Shown: positions 57,096-64,000 of the stretch, in pieces
Numbering within the stretch: position 1 is the stretch's first letter
Layout: every line of letters begins with the position of its first letter
Source: Leptospira fletcheri
GTDB taxonomy: Bacteria > Spirochaetota > Leptospiria > Leptospirales > Leptospiraceae
Assembly (NCBI RefSeq): GCF_004769195.1
Contig: NZ_RQET01000009.1
Location: forward strand, 248,001 to 312,000
Direction: 5' to 3'
Length of the DNA stretch: 64,000 nucleotides
Program-made: the position numbers and the translations under genes
Notes under the pieces: model-generated
Database searches by the model: none
Told to the model about the DNA's origin: nothing
Seen by the model: the letters and a program-made list of their open reading frames with translations, nothing else

Positions 57096-58171
57096 ACCAC
57101 GGCCCCCCAACCCATCAAAGCGGATATTTTTTCGGCTATACCGGAAATATCGGAAATTTCATCGATTAACCCTTCGTTGACCGGACGGCTAGGCATTCCG
57201 AACACCAGACAACTCTCCTGACTTTGCGCTAGGAGAAAACTTCCCGTCTCCCGCATCGCTTTCAAGCCCAGGTAACCGTCTTCGCCCATTCCCGTCATGA
57301 TCACTCCGATGGATTCGTTCGAAAAATTCTTGGCGATCGAACGGAAAAGTATATTTACGGAAGGTTTACAGAGCTCTTCCTGAGGCCCCGCGGTCACTCT
57401 AGCGATCGGGCCTTCCGGACTTTGTAGGATCTCGAGCTGTTTTCCTCCCGGCGCAATGTATACCGCTCTTTTTTTCAGTAGTTCCCCGTCTTCGACTTCC
57501 TTGATCCCTAACGCAGTGCTCGAACGTAAATTCTCCGCGAGATAATTGGTGAAAACCGGAGGCATATGTTGGGCGATTACGATCGTTCCGTTCAGATCCG
57601 AGGGAATTTTGGAGAGAAGTTCCCGTAACGCAATGGGGCCGCCCGTGGAAATACCGATGGCGCAGATGGAATATTTCCGTTTCGGGGCTCTAAAAGAGAT
57701 CTCGTTCTGTCGCTGAACTACTTGGACCGGTTTATTGATTCCATTTTTCGAATACAATGCCTTGACTTTTTCGATCAAAGAGACCAAGGCTTCCGATATT
57801 TTTTCCCCCCCGGCAGTCACTCCGTCCGGCTTCGAAACGAAATCCAGCGCGCCCATCTCCATGGCCTTTAAGGTCACTTTTGCTCCCTCCATAGTAAGGG
57901 AGCTCAGCATGATGACCTTGGTTGCGGGAAATTGGCTCCTGATCTCTCTGAGCGTGGTCAGTCCGTCCATCTCGGGCATTTCCACGTCCAAAACCACGAA
58001 ATCCGGTTTGAGATGCGCTATTTTAGGCAGCGCAAACTTTCCGTCGATTGCGGCGCCTAAAAATTCGATCTCCGGATCTTGGCTAAATGCGGACCTTAAC
58101 AAATTGCGATAAACGAGGGAATCGTCCACCGCTAAGACCCTTATCCTTTTTTTTTCCAGAGAATCCTCCAA
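57092..58171 (-). CDS. cheB: Chemoreceptor methylesterase/deamidase CheB
   Basis: 359 aa. An N-terminal receiver (VLAVDDSLVYRNLLRSAF, FVVLDVEMPEMDGLTTL) joins a methylesterase domain with the catalytic Ser in IGISTGGPIALRELL, the His in VIAQHMPPVFTNYL and the Asp in GVIMTGMGEDGYLGLKA. It removes methyl groups added by CheR when phosphorylated by CheA. It is 24 bp downstream of the chemoreceptor gene. Confidence 0.94.
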   Translation of the reverse strand: MEDSLEKKRIRVLAVDDSLVYRNLLRSAFSQDPEIEFLGAAIDGKFALPKIAHLKPDFVVLDVEMPEMDGLTTLREIRSQFPATKVIMLSSLTMEGAKVTLKAMEMGALDFVSKPDGVTAGGEKISEALVSLIEKVKALYSKNGINKPVQVVQRQNEISFRAPKRKYSICAIGISTGGPIALRELLSKIPSDLNGTIVIAQHMPPVFTNYLAENLRSSTALGIKEVEDGELLKKRAVYIAPGGKQLEILQSPEGPIARVTAGPQEELCKPSVNILFRSIAKNFSNESIGVIMTGMGEDGYLGLKAMRETGSFLLAQSQESCLVFGMPSRPVNEGLIDEISDISGIAEKISALMGWGAVV

Positions 58172-58195
58172 AGGAAAGCCTATAAACCGGATCCG

Positions 58196-59806
58196 TTAGG
58201 CCTTGGAATTCGAAATCTTGAACTGATTCACCAAGGTAGTGATTCCGGCAGCCAGTTCCTGCAAGGATTGGGAAAGTTTGGATACGTTCCCCGATTCCTT
58301 AGCACCGTCCAGAGAAGCCGTCGACACTCCGTTGATGTTCTTGGTGACGTCATTGGAAGCCAATGTCGTCTGACTGATATTCGTCGCAATCTCTTTGGTA
58401 GTAATGGATTGTTCCTCTACTGCGGAAGCGATACTGCCGCTGATCTGGTTCACTTCGGCGATCACGCTCGTGATTTTTCCTATGGATTCGATGACGCGTT
58501 CCGTACTTTTTTGGATCGCGGAAATCTTACCTTTGATCTCCTCCGAGGATTCCGCGGATTGTCGGGCCAATTCCTTCACTTCGGCGGCGACAACTGCGAA
58601 TCCTTTTCCCGCTTCTCCCGCTCCTGCGGCTTCGATAGCGGCATTCAGAGCGAGCAACTTCGTCTGAGAAGCAATATTGGAAATACTTTCGATCACGTTT
58701 CCGATTTCTTTCGCGTTCTGCCCCAATTCTTTGACCACGTCCCCGGTCTCGATCGCTGTGGTATTCGCTTCGCGGGCGATCTTTGCGGAATCGGCCGCTT
58801 TTTTGGCGACCTCTCCCACCGAGACGGACATCTCTTCGATGGAGCTGGATACCATATTCAGATTTTGGTTCATCTGAGTTGCAGCTACGGCTATGGTTTG
58901 GGATTGTTGAGACATCTGCTCGATTCCGGAGGAAAGATTCAAGCTTGCTCCGGATAAATCCGTAGAGGATTGGAACAGAATATCCCCGTTCTCTTTCAAT
59001 CGGGCGATCAATGCGGCCGTATTGATCAGCATATTCAGGATCGCCTTATCCAATTCCCCGATTTCGTCGTTCCGATTATGGACCACATCTACGGAAAGAT
59101 CGCCGGATGCGATCTTGTTCGCGATCCTTGTGGACTCTTTGAGAGGTTTCAGGATGTATCCTATATTCATCCATCCCCAAACGATCTGAACCGCTGCAAA
59201 AGTCGCAGCTGTGACGTAGGAATACATCGTGCCGAATCCCAGAAGTTGGAATCCGGAGAGCAGAGCCAAACCGAGTACGCTGAAAGCGATATACATTCCC
59301 AGCTTGAAGCGGATGGAAAGTTTTTTGGAGTTTGTCGCACGGAGTTTCGTACCGCCCGTGATAATATCCTTGTACAGTTGACCGGCGGCTTCCACCTGCT
59401 CGCGTGTCGGCTTTCTCCGAACGGACATGTACCCTACGATATTCCCGTTCTCGAAACGAGGGGCGACGTTCGCATCCACCCAGTAATGGTCCCCGTTCTT
59501 ACTTCTGTTCTTTACGATCCCCCGCCAAGGCTTCCCTTTTTGGATCGTATCCCAGAAATCGGCGAATACGCTTCTAGGTATGTCCGGGTGACGAACAACG
59601 TTATGCGGCTTTCCGACCAATTCCTCTTGCGTCAGACCGGCGATCTCAAGGAATTCCTTGTTCGCGTAAGTCACTTTTCCCTTTAGATCCGTCATAGAAA
59701 CGAGCGTGGTCCCTTCCGTCATCGCGACTTCTTGATCGGTGACAGAAACGGCCATCTGTTTCCTTTCGTTCTCTAAGCTTTTTTTCTGGGATACAAAACC
59801 AAACAT
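58196..59806 (-). CDS. PAS-containing chemoreceptor (Aer-like)
   Basis: 536 aa. A PAS domain (about residues 25-135) carries [39 protein letters not shown] and [12 protein letters not shown], which strongly resembles Aer, a flavin-binding redox sensor. Two membrane segments follow ([19 protein letters not shown] and the next), then HAMP and the signalling tip [19 protein letters not shown]. It probably reports redox or energy state to the CheA and CheW of the same operon. It lies between cheW and cheB. Confidence 0.9.
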   Translation of the reverse strand: MFGFVSQKKSLENERKQMAVSVTDQEVAMTEGTTLVSMTDLKGKVTYANKEFLEIAGLTQEELVGKPHNVVRHPDIPRSVFADFWDTIQKGKPWRGIVKNRSKNGDHYWVDANVAPRFENGNIVGYMSVRRKPTREQVEAAGQLYKDIITGGTKLRATNSKKLSIRFKLGMYIAFSVLGLALLSGFQLLGFGTMYSYVTAATFAAVQIVWGWMNIGYILKPLKESTRIANKIASGDLSVDVVHNRNDEIGELDKAILNMLINTAALIARLKENGDILFQSSTDLSGASLNLSSGIEQMSQQSQTIAVAATQMNQNLNMVSSSIEEMSVSVGEVAKKAADSAKIAREANTTAIETGDVVKELGQNAKEIGNVIESISNIASQTKLLALNAAIEAAGAGEAGKGFAVVAAEVKELARQSAESSEEIKGKISAIQKSTERVIESIGKITSVIAEVNQISGSIASAVEEQSITTKEIATNISQTTLASNDVTKNINGVSTASLDGAKESGNVSKLSQSLQELAAGITTLVNQFKISNSKA

Positions 59807-59817
59807 CTACTTCCCTC

Positions 59818-60270
59818 TTATACGTCTTCCAGACGCAGTAATTCTTCGTGATTCAATATGATTAGAGTTTCGCCTTTAAACAACGCGACGTTTCGGATAA
59901 ATCTACCTTCCCTCTCGTCTATATGCGAGGGACAAGGTTCGAAATTCTTTTCTTCCACTTCGATAATATCCGAGACTTCGTCCGCCATGATCGCAAAAGA
60001 TTCCTTTTTCCCCTTCAACCGTATTATGGAATACTTATCCTCGTCCCTGTTCTGCATTCTACCGAATAAAGACCTAAGATTCAGTATCGTCACTACGTCT
60101 CCGCGGAGATTCACGATCCCTTCCACATGAGGAGGGGAACACGGAACCTTCAGTATTTTTTTGTTGTGATCCACCTCTTTGCATTCGGCCAACGGTACCC
60201 CATAGATCTCGTCTCCGAGTAGAAAAGATAAGAACTGTTTCCTGCGCGCTTTTTCGTCCATGGATCTCAA
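59818..60270 (-). CDS. cheW: Chemotaxis coupling protein CheW
   Basis: 150 aa, single CheW domain. FLSFLLGDEIYGVPLAECKE, VEGIVNLRGDVVTILNLRSL and MADEVSDIIEVEEKN are family marks. It joins receptors to CheA. Its start overlaps the cheA stop by 4 bp, so it is translated in a fixed ratio with the kinase. Confidence 0.93.
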   Translation of the reverse strand: MRSMDEKARRKQFLSFLLGDEIYGVPLAECKEVDHNKKILKVPCSPPHVEGIVNLRGDVVTILNLRSLFGRMQNRDEDKYSIIRLKGKKESFAIMADEVSDIIEVEEKNFEPCPSHIDEREGRFIRNVALFKGETLIILNHEELLRLEDV

Positions 60271-62768
60271 TCCTCTTGCTCGGTTCCGAGTAAGGTCAGG
60301 TTTTTACTGACTTTGCTTAATACGATGCGACCTTCGATAACGACGATCGTTTGACCGAACATAATCCCGCTACCTACGATTCCGGTCTCAGGATCATCCG
60401 ATTTTGTGAAGGCCGATATATCGTCGGCAACGTTCAGAATTTCCTCTACCAAAATCCCTTTCTTGCCTTCCGTAGATTGCAAAAGGATCATTGTATTCTG
60501 CGGATGAACCCGATCTCCTTTCAGATTGAAATAGGATTCCAGACGACAAAGCTCCACAACTTCTTCCTTATATTGGATCACTTCCCGATTCATGATCCGT
60601 TCCACTTTTTCGGAATCGATCAGTTCTATACGTTGCACTTCCTTCGAGTTCAACCCGAACAATTGGCCTCGTACAGTGAAGAGCAGGTACTGTTCGGATG
60701 CTCTCTCTTCTTTTTTCGCGGAGATCTTCAATTCTTCCAGAAGGTTCGCCTGTAGACCGAGGAACTTAGCAATGCCGGAAATATCCAATATCAGACCGAC
60801 ACTTCCGTCGCCGAGTATGGCTGCTCCGGTATAAAGATTCAACCTCGACAAATCCTTAGTAAGCGGCTTGACCACGATCTCTTCGGAATTATCGATCTCG
60901 TCCACGATCAGTCCGAACCTATGTCTTTCGGTATGGACCACTACGATATATCTTCCGGAATCCTCGTCCGAATCCGCCGAGAGACGAAGAACGTTCCGAA
61001 TGTTCAGTAAAGGAAGAAGATGACCGCGAAGCTGGTACACTTGTTTTCCTTCGATGGTCGATACCTGTTTCCCATCCAATAAGATGAGTTCGCTAATATT
61101 CGGCTGCGGAATCGCGAAAAGCATTCCGGCGGATAACACCATTTGGCAATTAATGATGGATAAGGTCTGGGGAAGAGTCGCACTGATCACCGTCCCTTTT
61201 CCGGGATTCGAAGCGATCGAAACGGAGCCGCCCGCCTTTTGGAAATTCATCTTCACCACATCCATCCCCACTCCCCTTCCGGATGTGGAGGATACCGTTT
61301 GCGAAGTACTGAAGCCCGGCAAAAAAACCAATTCCGCCAATTCTTCCTGAGATTTCCGCTCTACTTCCTCCGGAGTCAAGAGACCTCTCTCGATCGCTTT
61401 CTCCTTGATTCTTCCGATATTCAATCCTCTGCCGTCGTCGCTGACTTTCAGAATTACGTTCCCTCCCCTTAAGGAAGCGGAAAGATAAAGGTTTCCTTTC
61501 GCGGGTTTGCCCGCTGCGACACGCTCCGCCGCGGATTCGATTCCGTGGTCGACCGAGTTGCGGATCATATGAGTGATCGGATCGGAAATGGTATCGATGA
61601 TATTCTTGTCCAGCTCCACTTCCCCCCCTTCCAAATGGAGCTCCACTTCCTTACCCGTGATTTTTTCCAGATCCCTTACAAGACGGGGTACCTTCTTATA
61701 GAAGGAATCCAATTTTTGTAATCTGGTTCTCATGATGCTTTCTTGCGATAAGGTGATGAGCTGACTTAGGTTCCGGACGATGGACAAAAGGGAATGGTCC
61801 TGATAAGACTCCACTTTTTGCAGTAATTGATTTCGGACTACGATCGTCTCCCCGGCGAGATTGATCATGTGATCCAGTACCGGAAGAGGAATTCTAAGAT
61901 AGGAATCCGTCTGTAGACTCCCGTTGGAATTGTCCATCTTGAGCGGAATTTGTTCCTGCCGACCCGTTGCCGGAGAAAATTCGGCTTCTTCGGAAATTTC
62001 CCGTTTCACGATCTCCATGATCGAGCTTTCCGGAAAATGGACGATACTCGAGACTTCTTTCTTCGAAAATCCGGATAGAAGCAGGACGTAATGCCGAACC
62101 TTCCCCTTCCCATGGGCTCCGTTTCCGTTCAGAATTCCTGATAGGAGAATTTCTCCGATCGGCTGGACTGCCTGCAGGATTTCCCCGTTCTTTTCCAGGT
62201 CCGATTCCTGTTGTAACTCGTATTTCAAAAAAAATAGGCTCTTTCCTTCCTGCCGTGCTCGATCCAGGAATTTTTTGGGAATGCTTACTTTTTCCTTAGA
62301 GGATTCGTTCTGCGCCGGTTTCTTGACGATAGGCGTAAACCCGAACGCCGGCTTAGACTCCGACGGTCGGTGTTCCTCGTCGCCTCCTTCCAATTGGGAG
62401 AGGAAGGAATTGATCCGATCGGAAAGTCCGGTGATGTCATACTCCTTGTATTTGTCCAAGTCGGATAACATTTTGCGGATTTCGTCGATACAAACGAAAA
62501 TCAGCGCTACCTCCTCGTCGGAAGGTCTGGTTTCGGTCCTTCTCCTATTGTTGAGAAGATTTTCCAGTAAGTGGGAAACTTTGGAGATGGAGGGCAGGTC
62601 GAAAATCGCCGAATTTCCCTTGATAGTATGGACGGCCCGAAATAAGGTATTCACCTGTTCCGGCATGTATTCCTTTTCGAGTTCCAGACTCGTTTGTTCG
62701 GAAACGTCGAGCAATTCCAGCGATTCCGCGACGAAATCTTTCAGCAGATTTTCATAATCTACTTCCAT
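60267..62768 (-). CDS. cheA: Chemotaxis histidine kinase CheA with tandem CheW-like domains
   Basis: 833 aa. The phosphotransfer domain has FRAVHTIKGNSAIFDLPSI (phosphorylated His47). The dimerisation and ATPase parts show HMINLAGETIVVRNQL, MIRNSVDHGIESAAERV, DDGRGLNIGRIKEKAIERGL and STSGRGVGMDVVKMN. Two CheW-like domains follow at the C-terminus, one with LFAIPQPNISELILLDGK, RGHLLPLLNIRNVL and a second with LLFTVRGQLFGLNSKEV. Most CheA proteins have one, so this one may bind two coupling partners. A good ribosome-binding site (GGGAGGTCGCA) precedes the start. First certain gene of the che operon. Confidence 0.94.
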   Translation of the reverse strand: MEVDYENLLKDFVAESLELLDVSEQTSLELEKEYMPEQVNTLFRAVHTIKGNSAIFDLPSISKVSHLLENLLNNRRRTETRPSDEEVALIFVCIDEIRKMLSDLDKYKEYDITGLSDRINSFLSQLEGGDEEHRPSESKPAFGFTPIVKKPAQNESSKEKVSIPKKFLDRARQEGKSLFFLKYELQQESDLEKNGEILQAVQPIGEILLSGILNGNGAHGKGKVRHYVLLLSGFSKKEVSSIVHFPESSIMEIVKREISEEAEFSPATGRQEQIPLKMDNSNGSLQTDSYLRIPLPVLDHMINLAGETIVVRNQLLQKVESYQDHSLLSIVRNLSQLITLSQESIMRTRLQKLDSFYKKVPRLVRDLEKITGKEVELHLEGGEVELDKNIIDTISDPITHMIRNSVDHGIESAAERVAAGKPAKGNLYLSASLRGGNVILKVSDDGRGLNIGRIKEKAIERGLLTPEEVERKSQEELAELVFLPGFSTSQTVSSTSGRGVGMDVVKMNFQKAGGSVSIASNPGKGTVISATLPQTLSIINCQMVLSAGMLFAIPQPNISELILLDGKQVSTIEGKQVYQLRGHLLPLLNIRNVLRLSADSDEDSGRYIVVVHTERHRFGLIVDEIDNSEEIVVKPLTKDLSRLNLYTGAAILGDGSVGLILDISGIAKFLGLQANLLEELKISAKKEERASEQYLLFTVRGQLFGLNSKEVQRIELIDSEKVERIMNREVIQYKEEVVELCRLESYFNLKGDRVHPQNTMILLQSTEGKKGILVEEILNVADDISAFTKSDDPETGIVGSGIMFGQTIVVIEGRIVLSKVSKNLTLLGTEQED

Positions 62769-63031
62769 TGCGACCTCCCAATCAATTACTCGTGAAACAG
62801 GATCGCCGCAAGGCGGTTTCCCACTTAATATTTACTAATTTTTTTATATAATACATACAGAATACAATCAATATAATTTAATTTTCATACTTTAATACGA
62901 TTAAATCTTAAATAATTTTTTAATTTGCGAAAACTCTTTCGAATTCCCTCTCCCGTTAGGCCGAAATGCATACGGATATGCGATTTCTACATGTCGAGAC
63001 GGCAAAAAACCTAAGCTTTCCGTATTTTTTG
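62769..63031. other. AT-rich gap upstream of cheA
   Basis: 263 bp without a supported gene. The part 62830-62930 is very AT-rich (TTTTTTATATAATACATA and similar) and is the best place for the che operon promoter on the minus strand. It also contains the 3' flank of the sensor-kinase-like gene. No exact promoter boxes are called. Confidence 0.4.
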
Positions 63032-63997
63032 TCAGCAAAGTGGGAATTGAATCTCAGCAGCAATTTTGCGAGTCGGAACATCTTCCGTGTAGTCCGTCAA
63101 TTCATAGACGGAGACTTTGCAATCCGATTGTCTTGCCAGATTTTGAGCGAGATTCAAACCGATGCCGAACCCGAAATCGTGCGCATTGAATCGTTCGTCA
63201 TAAACGTGGTTCAGACGGAAAAAAGGTTCAAAAACCTTAAAATAGTACTCTTCCGGAATGCCACAGATTCCGTTGTAGGCGAACTCGATATCATTCAAAA
63301 TCGTAAGGCAAACGTATTTATTGGTGGAATAGAACAAAATGGGGATCTTGGATCCGCCCGGGGAAAACTTCATCGCGTTTACCAGCAATTCTTTGCAGGC
63401 GAATTTGAGGAATGCAGGACTTGAAAAGACATAACTATTGAACAATCGTTCTTCGTAGATGATCTTCTGATTTTTGATTCTTGCGATTTCTCCCAGCTCC
63501 GCCATGGAGTCCAGAATGGAAGACTGGACGAGATCGAAATGAGTGCGTTCCTTAGTCACGTTAAGATCGAACAGGCTACGGAATTTTTCCAGCTTTTCCG
63601 TCCAGTCTCTCAATATATTCTTATTTTCCAGAATGGAATCCATGAGCTCGACGGGTATTTCATACTGGCCTTCGCTTTTTTTCGCTACGGCTTCCACCAT
63701 ATCCAAGCGGGTAATCAACGAACCGATACCCAATCCCTGGGAAATACTGTGGGTAAGATTATCCAGAATGTTTTTCCCGATGCTGAGCTGCTCCGAGTTC
63801 CTATTGTTTTCCTTCCACTGTAGCCAGGATATCTCCGAGATTAGATTTTCCTCCTGGAGAGCCTTCCTGTGAAAATCGTTCAAACTGACGTTTTTTTCCT
63901 CTATCGCCCGGCACACGGCCCCGACGAGCAAGGAAGTTTGGTTCGATTTCTCGAAACTTGCATGGATCCAATCCAAGCTGCGCAAACTCGGATCCAT
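63032..63997 (-). CDS. Sensor-kinase-like ATPase protein, possibly 5'-partial
   Basis: At least 321 aa. The frame has ATG at 63995-63997 but may begin beyond the window edge. The N-terminal half is helical with a dimer-like segment (ILDNLTHSISQGLGIGSLIT), not a good phosphoacceptor box: histidine is present in NLTHS but the usual H-E/D pair is not. The C-terminal half is a HATPase domain (FACKELLVNAMKFSPGGSKI, the N box, and AHDFGFGIGLNLAQNLARQS, the G2-like box). It could be a sensor kinase missing a sensor, or an ATP-binding anti-partner. It is transcribed toward the che operon. Confidence 0.7.
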   Translation of the reverse strand: MDPSLRSLDWIHASFEKSNQTSLLVGAVCRAIEEKNVSLNDFHRKALQEENLISEISWLQWKENNRNSEQLSIGKNILDNLTHSISQGLGIGSLITRLDMVEAVAKKSEGQYEIPVELMDSILENKNILRDWTEKLEKFRSLFDLNVTKERTHFDLVQSSILDSMAELGEIARIKNQKIIYEERLFNSYVFSSPAFLKFACKELLVNAMKFSPGGSKIPILFYSTNKYVCLTILNDIEFAYNGICGIPEEYYFKVFEPFFRLNHVYDERFNAHDFGFGIGLNLAQNLARQSDCKVSVYELTDYTEDVPTRKIAAEIQFPLC

Positions 63998-64000
63998 TTC

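Overview
The window looks like a chromosomal segment of a spirochaete, most likely a Leptospira species. This is inferred from recalled protein families, gene company and coding style; no database search was possible. It has two distinct parts.

Positions 1 to about 12,500 are accessory and visibly more AT-rich. I read this as a chromosomal integron. Seven attC-like recombination sites (101-154 bp each; starts at 1615, 2418, 3284, 4704, 6169, 6988 and 7887) separate short units, nearly all with genes on the minus strand. Each gene stops 5-81 bp from one site, and most start 21-147 bp from the next. A tyrosine recombinase (11509-12513, minus) lies at the right end with its 3' end facing the array. 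That layout is reversed relative to classical integrons, as I recall for Treponema denticola. Cassette cargo is: a decayed type I restriction-modification locus, a RelE/ParE-type toxin with its antitoxin, a BrnT/BrnA pair with a frameshifted toxin, a HEPN-like protein, an AlbA_2 (Schlafen-like) protein, an unknown protein, a GH25 muramidase, a divergent XRE regulator pair, and a three-gene operon next to the integrase. That operon encodes a PD-(D/E)XK-like nuclease, a Ser/Thr kinase and an unknown 389-aa protein, and is the best candidate here for an undescribed system.

Positions 12,700-64,000 are denser, more GC-rich, chromosomal-type DNA. In order: a 7TM histidine kinase; methionine salvage genes (mtnD, mtnB, SDR); efp and a nearby KamA/EpmB radical SAM enzyme; small unknown genes and a nucleotidyltransferase-like protein; a RetSat/CrtI-type flavoprotein divergent from a TetR regulator with a good operator; and a lipid-modification cluster (two CFA-type methyltransferases, DUF1295, DUF2062, DUF1365, flavoprotein). 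These are followed by a polyamine operon (speD, a SET-SpeD-like fusion, speE, then pyrF); alr and an acyltransferase; a kinase with a periplasmic-binding-protein-like sensor; a lytic transglycosylase; a GT39 glycosyltransferase divergent from a TetR regulator; a chemoreceptor and a large hybrid kinase; an MFS transporter; a divergent SRAP protein; an M48 protease; and a catalase-like protein with an SDR.

The right end is a tightly packed chemotaxis operon on the minus strand (cheA-cheW-PAS chemoreceptor-cheB-cheR-cheY), preceded by a sensor-kinase-like gene that probably continues past the window edge. I saw no rRNA, tRNA, CRISPR array or insertion sequence.
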